From contig JANBVI010000076.1 of the NCBI GenBank assembly GCA_024239075.1, positions 1 to 64,000 on the forward strand: a DNA stretch of 64,000 nt. Direction: 5' to 3'. Below the pieces are notes generated by a model. The model was not told the DNA's origin and did not search any database. It worked only from the letters and a program-made list of their open reading frames with translations. Positions 54,301 through 62,589 of this stretch are shown here, in pieces (the first letter of the stretch is position 1; each line of letters starts with the position of its first letter). This DNA comes from Fischerella sp. CENA71 (GTDB taxonomy: Bacteria > Cyanobacteriota > Cyanobacteriia > Cyanobacteriales > Nostocaceae). A program made the translations under genes and the position numbers.

Positions 54301-54356
54301 AAAAAATCCCCTAGCAACCGACAGTTAACTAGGGGAGCGAGTTATCAGGGTGCATC
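54301..54356 (-). ncRNA. nsiR1: NsiR1-like small RNA, copy 2
   Basis: Start GATGCACCC at 54356, TCCGGA at 54391-54396. The terminator stem differs from copy 1: CCCCTAG pairs with CTAGGGG and AAC with GTT, so several bases changed in both arms while pairing was kept. That is covariation supporting an RNA-level role. Confidence 0.8.
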
Positions 54357-54439
54357 TACCACTAATATGTTCTGAGAAAAACCAGTATGCTCCGGATGAT
54401 TTTGTGCAAAAATTTGGCTACATGTTTGTTTTTGCACAT

Positions 54440-54496
54440 AAAAAAATCCCCAAGTAGCCAACAGCTATCAAGGGGAGTTTGTTATCAGGGTGCATC
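54440..54496 (-). ncRNA. nsiR1: NsiR1-like small RNA, copy 3
   Basis: Nearly identical to copy 1 (one base change in the hairpin loop region). Start GATGCACCC at 54496; TCCGGA 54531-54536. Spacing from copy 2 is 140 bp. Confidence 0.8.
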
Positions 54497-54579
54497 TACC
54501 ACTAATATGTTCTGAGAAAAACCAGTATGCTCCGGATGATTTTGTGCAAAAATTTGGCTACATGTTTGTTTTTGCACAT

Positions 54580-54635
54580 AAAAAATCCCCAAGTAGCCGA
54601 CAGCTATCAAGGGGAGTTTGTTATCAGGGTGCATC
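54580..54635 (-). ncRNA. nsiR1: NsiR1-like small RNA, copy 4
   Basis: Hairpin identical to copy 1. Start GATGCACCC at 54635; TCCGGA 54670-54675. The -10 region differs (ACATAGTAGT instead of ACATATTAGT), so promoter strength may differ. Confidence 0.78.
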
Positions 54636-54717
54636 TACCAACTACTATGTTCTGAGAAAACCTGTATGTTCCGGATAATTTTGCGAAAATGGGATGAAAT
54701 AGTTATGAAAAACAACA

Positions 54718-54772
54718 TAAAATCCCTCAGTAGCCGATTTCCAACAAGGGGAGTGAGTTATCAGATTTAATC
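54718..54772 (-). ncRNA. Decayed NsiR1-like copy 5
   Basis: The hairpin part (CCCTCAGTAGCC...GGGG) and GAGTTATCAGATT remain, but the GATGCACC start is replaced by AGATTAAATC, and no TCCGGA is present. Upstream it grades into a 33-bp tandem repeat. Probably not transcribed from its own promoter. Confidence 0.5.
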
Positions 54773-54932
54773 TACCAGTTTTTATTTAGTCATCTACCAG
54801 TCATCTACCAGTTTTATTTAGTCATCTACCAGTCATCTACCAGTTTTTATTTAGTCATCTACCAGTCATCTACCAGTTTTTATTTAGTCATCTACCAGTC
54901 ATCTACCAGTTTTTATTTAGTCATCTACCAAT
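54766..54932. repeat. Tandem 33-bp repeat carrying CATCTACCAGT
   Basis: Four to five head-to-tail copies of a 33-bp unit made of TCTACCAG, TTTTTATTTAG, TCA, TCTACCAG and TCA; one unit lacks a T (32 bp). The core CATCTACCA is the same word as the start-site region of the NsiR1-like units (TGCATCTACCA), so this looks like local expansion from a broken unit. Confidence 0.85.
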
Positions 54933-55168
54933 CTTTTGCTTGAGAGCAAAACCGTTAGTATAAATTTGGATGCAAACGCTAGGAGTATCAAAATATGGGA
55001 CTAAGCGGATAGTAGGGTATGGAAAACAGAGAATGGGAAATTGGACATAACGATTGTGAATTTCTCATTTGGAATTAAGTTGGCTTTTTTACTTTTCTGG
55101 TTTCATATCCAAGATCCGAAAAAATCTCGATTTTTGGCAAGATATGAATTAGAACCATACTTACACCT

Positions 55169-55189
55169 CCTGTTTTTTCCGAAAACAGG
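55169..55189. repeat. Hairpin CCTGTTTT / AAAACAGG
   Basis: Eight-bp perfect stem (55169-55176 with 55182-55189) and 5-nt loop, just before decayed NsiR1-like copy 6. Function unknown. Confidence 0.5.
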
Positions 55190-55198
55190 CTGGTAAAA

Positions 55199-55256
55199 AT
55201 AAAAACCCCTAGTGTTTGATAGTCAACTAGGGAAACAGAGTTACCAAGGTATATTT
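55199..55256 (-). ncRNA. Diverged NsiR1-like copy 6
   Basis: Terminator stem CCCTAG/CTAGGG with a T-tract is intact (compensatory to copy 1), but the 5' part reads TATACCTTGGTAACTC instead of GATGCACCCTGATAAC, and the DIF element has one change. Transcription is doubtful. Confidence 0.45.
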
Positions 55257-55682
55257 ACTAATCAGGAATTCCGGTTGTCTATATTGTCATCAGGATAATT
55301 TTTCTCGCTTTTCACGGTAAGTGGAAAAATTTTTCGCCATTCCATTAAATGTACCAAACATGCTATAACGTCTGGTACAAACTAATTTGTGGGCGAATGA
55401 GGGATCAGATCAAGTCCGCTTAGATATTGATCATTAAGACTGACGCTCAGACACAGTGATGTAGTGATGCGGTGAGTTTTTTTTGATGAATAAATTAGGC
55501 GGACAAGATACCTTACCCAGCATAAGCCAACAGTATTTGAGGAAAGTAGGTTGCAAAAGCACGGTTAAAGAAAAGATTATTTTGAATATCTTTTTCCTTA
55601 CCAGATGCCAGTTTCTAGCCTTTCCGTGAAAAGCAAAGGTAAAATTTTGGTGCATGGGGGACGTTTTTCTGGTAAAGATAGA

Positions 55683-55736
55683 AAAACTCCCCAGCGTGTA
55701 TTAGCCAAACAGGGGAGTTAAAGATCAAGGTGCATC
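55683..55736 (-). ncRNA. NsiR1-like small RNA, hetF-proximal copy 7
   Basis: Start GATGCACCTTGATC at 55736, TCCGGA at 55772-55777 (36 nt away), and a strong stem CTCCCC/GGGGAG followed by T. The loop sequence is quite different from copies 1-4. It begins 196 bp upstream of the hetF start codon, transcribed the opposite way, so it would be antisense to a long hetF leader. Confidence 0.65.
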
Positions 55737-55931
55737 TACCAATAAAAATGTTCTAGGCACAGCCGACAAAATCCGGATTAAAGTTGTAGAAGTTGCAAAA
55801 GCAGCAAAACAACTGCAATCAGAAACATCTCAGTTGCAAGATGCATCTAAATGTATCAGAAACAGCGAAACATCAACTTGAAAATGAATCGCGTGTAAAA
55901 CCGGATCAGTAGGAGGCAAACAGGAGTAATT

Positions 55932-58460
55932 GTGACCCAGGAATTTCAAATTTCCGTAACCCCTGTAGGACAAAACGACTACTTGGTGCGGACGGAAAGA
56001 GTCGCGCAGGGAGTGCCGTTGGCAGAAGAACTGGTGACTTGGCCTGTAGCTGATTGGTTGACAGCTGCTGGACATTTGATGAATGATCCATTGAAATTAG
56101 TGTTACAGGGAGATGCGATCGCCAGAAACTCTGTGAACTTAGCAGCATTGGGTCGGGATTTTTATGAGAAATTGTTTAAAGGCACCCTCAGAGATAGTTG
56201 GATGGCCGCCCAAGGTATCGCCCAAAATCGCCAGGGTGTGTTGCGCTTACGTTTAGGGTTAAAAGATAATCGGTTAGCACGTTTGCCTTGGGAAGTGATG
56301 CACGCAGGCGATCGCCCCATAGCTACAGGGCCGTATATTGCCTTTTCTCGCTTCCAATCTGGAATTAATGCCGCATCTCGTCTACCATCAAATCTGTTGA
56401 CACTGCCAGAAGAAGGTGGGATCAGGGTATTGATGATCATTGCTTCTCCTAATGATCGAACCCGTTTAAATCTCCTGAAGCAAGAAGCCGAAGAACTACA
56501 AGCAGAACTACATCGTCAATCACCACGCTTCTCGGAAACTGGGGCTTATCTGCCAGGAATTGAATTGACTTTGTTAGAACAACCAGGTAGAGAAGAATTA
56601 ACACAAGTCCTTGAACAAAGACGGTATCACATCCTGCACTACTCCGGGCATAGTAACTTAGGCCCTAATGGCGGCGAAATTTATCTTGTCAGTAGTCGAA
56701 CCGGGCTTACGGAAACACTCAGTGGAGACGACTTAGCAGGCTTACTCGTCAACAATAATATTCAAATGGCAGTGTTTAATTCCTGCTTAGGAGCATATGC
56801 AGCTACTTCTGATCCCACACAAGAAACTGGTGAACGCAATCTTACTGAAAGCTTAGTGAAGCGCGGTATCAGGAGTGTTCTGGCAATGTCAGAACGTATT
56901 CCTGATGAAGTCGCACTGACATTAACGCAGTTATTTTATCGCAACCTTGCTCAGGGATATCCTGTGGATCTGTGTGTGAGTCGAGTACGTCAAGGCTTAA
57001 TTTCTGCCTATGGATCACATCAGATGTATTGGGCGTTGCCTATTTTGTATCTTGACAAAGATTTTAATGGTTATCTTGGGCCGGAAACTGATGCACCCCA
57101 AACCACAAAATTACTCAACGATTATGATCAGGCTGTAGGGGGAACACCGGCGTTATACCCAGCCACAGCAGATAATACTAGTCTATCTTTGCCGATTGAT
57201 AATATGATACCTTCCGATCTGGCACAAGAATCTTCGGGGCTAGACTGGCTAGGTGAAGAAACCTGGGGTGATTTGGTAGATGAAATTGAATATGATGATC
57301 CAACCTATGCTCAAGATTCTAATTTCGTTGCCGAGATATTTGGTGAACTAGGCAGTCAAACAGATGCTAACGAGCAAACTTCGATGACAGCCAAACTCAT
57401 AGGAGAAGATGAAGAAGAGCATGAAAATAATATAGATGATAATGAAGATATAGATGCTTTATGGGGAGAATTTGAACCACAATTAGCGCCAAACAGACAA
57501 ATTGCAGCGGGAAGGGATGAAGTAACTGTTGATGACAACTTAGGTGTAGATGCAGATTGGCAAAGTACTTTTGTTTCTTCTTACATTACTCCTTCTCAAA
57601 AAGCTGCCTATAGACGACGGGCTAGACGTCAGTTTTTATCCATAATCAGTGTTGTCGGAGTGAGTGTGATCGCAATATTTGTAGGCATAAATTGGTGGCA
57701 GCAAAATCAACGCACCCCTACTCTATCTGATATACCAGGAATTCCCACACAATCTAAATCTACCCCTAGTCTGTCACCGATTAATCTCAAAACAGAAGCA
57801 ACTGGAATTGTCACCGCTTATGCTACTGATAAACTCAGCAAGGGTGACTTGAAAAATGGACTATTAGCTGTAGAAGCACTGCTTGATCGTAATGCTTTAG
57901 AGAATGCGAAAACAGCCCTTGCTCTGATCCCTAAAGATAAGTCAGACAATCATTTTGTCAAGTTTTTGCAAGGGCGGTTAGCATGGCAATTTACCCAAAT
58001 CAAAGACAATAGATATAGTGTCGATGATGCCCGTCGATATTGGGAAAATGCCGTGAAAACGGAACCAAATTCCGTTTTATATTTAAATGCTTTAGGTTTT
58101 GCTTACTACATAGAAGGCAATCTCAATCGTGCTAATGACTCGTGGTTTAAAGCATTGAAAGCAGCTGGTATACAAAATATATCAGTCAATAATGTTGTAG
58201 ATAAACCCAAACAAGAAACTGAGGATGCTTTAACGGCTTACGCAGGTTTAGCTCTTGGATTATACAAATCTGCACCTAATCAACAACCAAATTCTAAACG
58301 AGATCAATTTATTAGCGAAGCAGTAAAACTGCGGCAAATGGTTATCAAAGTTGATCCTATTAGTTTTCAAAAAAATAAATTGGCTAACAATTGGATGTGG
58401 TCTGAAGCAGCAATTCAAGATTGGGAGTCTCTATTAAAAATAAATAGTAAAACTCAATAA
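55932..58460 (+). CDS. hetF: HetF, CHAT-type protease-like heterocyst regulator
   Basis: 842-aa protein required in Nostoc/Anabaena for heterocyst differentiation and normal HetR turnover. Residues about 60-365 form a CHAT (caspase-like) domain with the dyad region HYSGHSN (His240) and VFNSCLGAYA (Cys285). An acidic, low-complexity linker follows (about 400-540), then a basic stretch and one membrane helix (about 568-589), then TPR-like repeats to the C-terminus. GTG start with AGGAG 7 bp upstream gives MTQEFQISVTPVG, as in other HetF proteins. The upstream NsiR1-like array confirms identity by context. Confidence 0.9.
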   Translation: MTQEFQISVTPVGQNDYLVRTERVAQGVPLAEELVTWPVADWLTAAGHLMNDPLKLVLQGDAIARNSVNLAALGRDFYEKLFKGTLRDSWMAAQGIAQNRQGVLRLRLGLKDNRLARLPWEVMHAGDRPIATGPYIAFSRFQSGINAASRLPSNLLTLPEEGGIRVLMIIASPNDRTRLNLLKQEAEELQAELHRQSPRFSETGAYLPGIELTLLEQPGREELTQVLEQRRYHILHYSGHSNLGPNGGEIYLVSSRTGLTETLSGDDLAGLLVNNNIQMAVFNSCLGAYAATSDPTQETGERNLTESLVKRGIRSVLAMSERIPDEVALTLTQLFYRNLAQGYPVDLCVSRVRQGLISAYGSHQMYWALPILYLDKDFNGYLGPETDAPQTTKLLNDYDQAVGGTPALYPATADNTSLSLPIDNMIPSDLAQESSGLDWLGEETWGDLVDEIEYDDPTYAQDSNFVAEIFGELGSQTDANEQTSMTAKLIGEDEEEHENNIDDNEDIDALWGEFEPQLAPNRQIAAGRDEVTVDDNLGVDADWQSTFVSSYITPSQKAAYRRRARRQFLSIISVVGVSVIAIFVGINWWQQNQRTPTLSDIPGIPTQSKSTPSLSPINLKTEATGIVTAYATDKLSKGDLKNGLLAVEALLDRNALENAKTALALIPKDKSDNHFVKFLQGRLAWQFTQIKDNRYSVDDARRYWENAVKTEPNSVLYLNALGFAYYIEGNLNRANDSWFKALKAAGIQNISVNNVVDKPKQETEDALTAYAGLALGLYKSAPNQQPNSKRDQFISEAVKLRQMVIKVDPISFQKNKLANNWMWSEAAIQDWESLLKINSKTQ

Positions 58461-58756
58461 ATCAATACCCTTGGTGTTAAGTTTTGAGTGCTTGGAACAA
58501 AGGCTTTCTAGGTATGGGGGTGTGAAGTTTAGAGGAAATTAACTGAGATGCAATGCTGTAATTATTCCTCTTATACCCTTATCCCCTTACACCCCTACAC
58601 CCCTTTTTTATGTGCGATCGCTACAAGACTAATCTCATTAAGTATCAGAAGCTTCAAAAGTAATTTTCCATGATGCTCTTTATTTGATATTGATTTTCGC
58701 ACAAAATAAAAGTTGCTTGTATTTACATAAATTTTCCAGAAGAATACAACCAACCT
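58461..58756. other. Intergenic region with TACACCC repeats
   Basis: 296 bp between hetF and the glycosyltransferase. TTATACCCTTATCCCCTTAC-type units at about 58570-58605, otherwise nothing distinctive. Confidence 0.45.
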
Positions 58757-59944
58757 ATGAAGCTTAGTCTGTGCATGATTGTTAAAGACGAAGAAAAAGC
58801 ACTTCCCAAATCTCTGGGCAGCGTCAAAAATGTGGTAGATGAAATAATCGTACTAGATACAGGTTCGAGCGATCGCACCGTGCATATAGCTAAGAAATTT
58901 GGTGCAAAGGTGCATGAGTTTCAATGGTGCAATGATTTCAGTGCAGCCCGCAATGCAGCATTAAAATATGTCACAGGTGATTGGGTTCTGGTTTTAGATG
59001 CAGATGAAAGTCTCACACAAAAAATTGTACCCCAGTTGCAAGAGGTGATCTACAGAGAAGAATATTTACTGATAAATCTAGTTCGTCAAGAAGTCGGGGC
59101 GGTACAATCTCCTTATTCCTTAGTTTCTCGTTTATTTCGTCATCATCCAGATATCTATTTTTCTCGCCCTTACCATGCTTTAGTTGATGATAGCGTCACT
59201 GAAATTTTATCCAAAGAGCCGCAATGGCAAGTAGGTTATTTACAAGGTGTGGCAATTCTGCATTCTGGTTATGAAAAACATACCATCAACCAAAATAACA
59301 AATATGCGAAAGCACAAGCAGCAATGGAAGAGTTTTTAACAACTCATCCTGATGATCCCTATGTTTGCAGTAAACTAGGGGCATTATATGTCGAAACTGG
59401 GAACATTCCTGAAGGTGTAGAGTTATTAGCAAGAGGAGTGACTACCGCAGAAGACAATTATGATATTTTGTATGAACTTTACTATCATTTAGGTATTGCC
59501 TACAGCCGATTACAAAATCTAAAACAGGCTGTTGCTCATTATCAAGCTGCCATTAAATTACCTATTTATCCTATGCTTAAACTAGGTGCTTATAACAATT
59601 TGGGTAATTTACTCAAAGCAGCTGGAGATTTAAATAATGCCAAGATAGCTTATGAAAATGCGTTGAAGATTGACCCTCATTTTGCCACAACTCATTACAA
59701 TTTGGGTATGACTCTCAAAGTAATGGGTTTATACACAGATGCGATCGCTTGTTATCAAAAAGCTATTGGGATCAATCCTAACTACGCAGATGCATATCAA
59801 AATCTCGGCGTTGTATTACTCAAAGTCGGTAATTTACAGGCTAGTTTAGCTGCCTTTAGTAGAGCGATCGCTTTACATGAAAAAAATAATCCCCAAGAAG
59901 CACAGCGATTGCGGCAAGGATTGCAAGAAATGGGCTTAATTTAG
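58757..59944 (+). CDS. Glycosyltransferase family 2 fused to TPR repeats
   Basis: 395-aa protein. The N-terminal 200 residues are a GT-A domain: LSLCMIVKDEEKALPKSLGS, IIVLDTGSSDRTVHIAKKFG, and WVLVLDADESLT (DxD equivalent). The C-terminal half is four or more TPR units (GAYNNLGNLLKAAGDLNNAK, THYNLGMTLKVMGLYTDAIA and AYQNLGVVLLKVGNLQASLA). SunS/WaaE-like transferases with this fusion are common in cyanobacteria; acceptor and sugar are unknown. Confidence 0.88.
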   Translation: MKLSLCMIVKDEEKALPKSLGSVKNVVDEIIVLDTGSSDRTVHIAKKFGAKVHEFQWCNDFSAARNAALKYVTGDWVLVLDADESLTQKIVPQLQEVIYREEYLLINLVRQEVGAVQSPYSLVSRLFRHHPDIYFSRPYHALVDDSVTEILSKEPQWQVGYLQGVAILHSGYEKHTINQNNKYAKAQAAMEEFLTTHPDDPYVCSKLGALYVETGNIPEGVELLARGVTTAEDNYDILYELYYHLGIAYSRLQNLKQAVAHYQAAIKLPIYPMLKLGAYNNLGNLLKAAGDLNNAKIAYENALKIDPHFATTHYNLGMTLKVMGLYTDAIACYQKAIGINPNYADAYQNLGVVLLKVGNLQASLAAFSRAIALHEKNNPQEAQRLRQGLQEMGLI

Positions 59945-60192
59945 GCAACAATTCCACATAATGACTAATAATCAAAAAAAATCCTAAGCTTCTACAGGAA
60001 GCTCAGGACACTCAATAAATGGATTGCTTCTAAAATAGCAAATTTTAATAAATATTTAGATTGTTTTTATTTATGTTTAGTGTTAATCGAGTTCTTTGTT
60101 GGCTAACAACATCCCAACCTTTGCCCCGACACTACACATAGGCTCGTATGATGAAGATATAGAAAAAAGTAGCCAAATTTTAACGGCATCAC

Positions 60193-61059
60193 ATGGGCAG
60201 TATTTGGGAACTTGATTTTTACTCCCGTCCAATTTTGGACGAAAATCAGAAAAAAGTTTGGGAAGTTCTAGTGTGCGAAAGTCCCTTAGATACGCGCACC
60301 AAAATTGATTCTTTGTTTCGCTATGCTCAGTATTGCCCCAGTACCCAGGTAAACTCTGTATGGCTGCGAACTGCTTTGCAGTCAGCAATCGATAAAGCAG
60401 GAGAAGCACCAATTAAAATCCGCTTTTTCCGTCGCCAAATGAATAATATGATTACCAAAGCTTGCGCTGATATTGGTATTCCAGCACAGCCAAGCCGACG
60501 AACTTTGGTGCTTAATCAATGGTTACAGCAGCGGATGGAACAAGTGTATCCACAAGAACCAGGGTATCAAGGCGGAGTAAATCCCTCAGTACGTTTAGAA
60601 GCACCTTTACCTCAACGCTTACCAGATGCTTTGGAATGGCAACAATGGGGATTTGTGACTTTACCAGCATCAGAATTATTTGATATGTCTGAGTGGGAAA
60701 TTGATTTTGGTGAAGGATTTCCCTTGGAGTTAGCACAACTTTCTGTTGAAACTAACATTCCTGGTATCCTGATTTTCTCACCAAGAGCCTTACCTCTGGC
60801 AGGCTGGATGTCTGGATTAGATTTAGCTTGGTTGAGATTTGACGACAGTCCACAAGGAGGAAGATTGCTGTTAGAAACTGGTGCAACAGAAAGTTGGATT
60901 TTAGCGAATCTCAAAAAACCTCAAATTTTGGCAGAAGCCAGAAATTTTGAACAAGCCAAGCAAAAAGCTAATGGGGTACATTTTATCGGAGTGCAGTCCG
61001 ATCCCCAATCTGAATCTTTTGCAGGATTTTGGCTGTTGTGTGAGATCAATCTATCTTAA
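60193..61059 (+). CDS. Tab2/Atab2-family RNA-binding protein
   Basis: 288-aa protein matching the cyanobacterial-chloroplast Tab2 family (DUF1092): WELDFYSRPILDENQKKVWE at the start, IRFFRRQMNNMITKACADIG, then RTLVLNQWLQQR and a C-terminal WILANLKKP. In algae and plants Tab2 binds psaB mRNA and promotes photosystem I translation; a similar role here is plausible but not shown. Single gene. Confidence 0.88.
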   Translation: MGSIWELDFYSRPILDENQKKVWEVLVCESPLDTRTKIDSLFRYAQYCPSTQVNSVWLRTALQSAIDKAGEAPIKIRFFRRQMNNMITKACADIGIPAQPSRRTLVLNQWLQQRMEQVYPQEPGYQGGVNPSVRLEAPLPQRLPDALEWQQWGFVTLPASELFDMSEWEIDFGEGFPLELAQLSVETNIPGILIFSPRALPLAGWMSGLDLAWLRFDDSPQGGRLLLETGATESWILANLKKPQILAEARNFEQAKQKANGVHFIGVQSDPQSESFAGFWLLCEINLS

Positions 61060-61195
61060 AGTGAATTGGGAGAGAAAAATGGACAAAGGCTAAGGGATAA
61101 AGGGTAAGGGGAGAAATTTATCACCTTTACCCTCTGCTGTTACCTTTAACTTTTCCCCCTTTTAACTATTCCCTGATCCACTGCCAGTACAAAAC

Positions 61196-62512
61196 ATGGT
61201 GTCTAAAAAGTTACCAAAAGATACACTAGCAGAACAATTGCTGGAACTAGCTTTAAAAGCCGGGGCCGAAGCTGCTGAAGTTTATCAATCGCGATCGCTT
61301 TCTCGACCGGTATTTTTTGAGGCAAACCGTCTCAAGCAGCTCGAAACTAGCCAAGCTGAGGGTACAGCATTAAGGTTATGGTCTCATGGACGTCCAGGAC
61401 TGGCAGTAGCCTATGGAATTGTGGAACCACAAGCTTTGGTAGAACGTGCCTTGTCTTTAAGTAAGCTAAATCAACCCGAAACCTTGGAGTTAGCCAGTAA
61501 CTTTCAGCCCTCTTACCCTGACTTAGGACAAGACGTACCAGTAGAAAAATTAGTGGAGTGGGGTAAAGAAACAATCGCCCTGATTCGTGACGTTTACTCA
61601 GAAGTTGTTTGCAACGGCGACTGGGAATGTGATGTGGAAACTACTAGACTTGTGAATACTAAAGGTCTCGATTGTTACTACAATGATACTACTCTCAGTT
61701 GCTATATTTCGGCTGAATGGGTACGGGGAGACGATATTTTAAGTGTTTCCGATGGTGAAACCGAACGTGATAATCTCCAACCGAAAAAACTTGCTCACCA
61801 AATTTTACAGCATCTAGATTGGACAAAAGAAAACGTCCCACCGCCCCAAGGTCGTGTCCCAGTTCTGTTTACTTCTAAAGCAGCTGATATGCTTTGGGGA
61901 ACTGTGCAAGCTGCATTAAATGCGAAACGTGTTTTGGAAGGTGCTTCTCCTTGGGCAGAACGTATGGGTAAATTAGTAGTTTCTCCCTCTCTTACCCTTT
62001 ACCAAGATCCCGAAGCAGGGCCTTACAGTTGTCCTTTTGATGATGAAGGTACTCCGACTGAACCTTTGGTATTTATCCAAAACGGAGAATTACAAAATTT
62101 TTACTGCGATCGCACCACCGCTAGTCAACTTAATAGTTTTTCCACTGGTAATGGTTTTCGACCAAGTTTAGGTAGTTATCCCACCCCTGGCTTATTTAAT
62201 TTCCTCATCCAACCTGGTTCAGGATCACTACCAGAATTAATTGAATTACTCAATGACGGTTTAATTGTAGATCAAATATTGGGTAGTGGAAGCGGAATTT
62301 CTGGTGATTTTTCTATCAACGTAGATTTAGGCTATCGTGTCCAAAATGGTGAAGTTATAGGACGTGTAAAAGATACGATGGTGGCAGGTAATGTTTATAC
62401 TGCACTCAAACAAATAACTCAACTAGGCGACGACGCTGATTGGAATGGTTCGTGTTATACCCCTTCTCTCATTGTGGAAGGACTATCTGTAACTGGTAGA
62501 AATCACTGGTAA
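61196..62512 (+). CDS. pmbA: TldD/PmbA-family metallopeptidase subunit (PmbA/TldE)
   Basis: 438-aa protein of the TldE/PmbA type. Signatures include AEQLLELALKAGAEAAEVYQ at the N-terminus, LLNDGLIVDQILGSGSGISG, DFSINVDLGYRVQNGEVIG and VKDTMVAGNVYTALKQI. TldE lacks the HExxxH zinc site of TldD, as seen here; the pair matures modified peptides such as microcins and degrades unfolded peptides. tldD is not adjacent. ATG at 61196 follows a pyrimidine-rich spacer. Confidence 0.88.
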   Translation: MVSKKLPKDTLAEQLLELALKAGAEAAEVYQSRSLSRPVFFEANRLKQLETSQAEGTALRLWSHGRPGLAVAYGIVEPQALVERALSLSKLNQPETLELASNFQPSYPDLGQDVPVEKLVEWGKETIALIRDVYSEVVCNGDWECDVETTRLVNTKGLDCYYNDTTLSCYISAEWVRGDDILSVSDGETERDNLQPKKLAHQILQHLDWTKENVPPPQGRVPVLFTSKAADMLWGTVQAALNAKRVLEGASPWAERMGKLVVSPSLTLYQDPEAGPYSCPFDDEGTPTEPLVFIQNGELQNFYCDRTTASQLNSFSTGNGFRPSLGSYPTPGLFNFLIQPGSGSLPELIELLNDGLIVDQILGSGSGISGDFSINVDLGYRVQNGEVIGRVKDTMVAGNVYTALKQITQLGDDADWNGSCYTPSLIVEGLSVTGRNHW

Positions 62513-62589
62513 TTGGTCATTTGTTGTCATTTGTCATTGCATTGGTTATTCTCCCTTGTCCCCTTGTCCCCGTTTCTCGCTCTCCATTA

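Noticed and set aside
54136-54678. Short open frames (79 and 62 aa) with repeated HLPLICSEKNQYAP protein
   Set aside because: They are translations of the repeated sRNA units on the opposite strand; no ribosome site and stops differ between copies.
54161-54775. Tandem ~140-bp repeats considered as a CRISPR array
   Set aside because: Period is far too long, the whole unit is conserved rather than alternating repeat and unique spacer, and each unit has promoter and terminator signals; sRNA array fits better.
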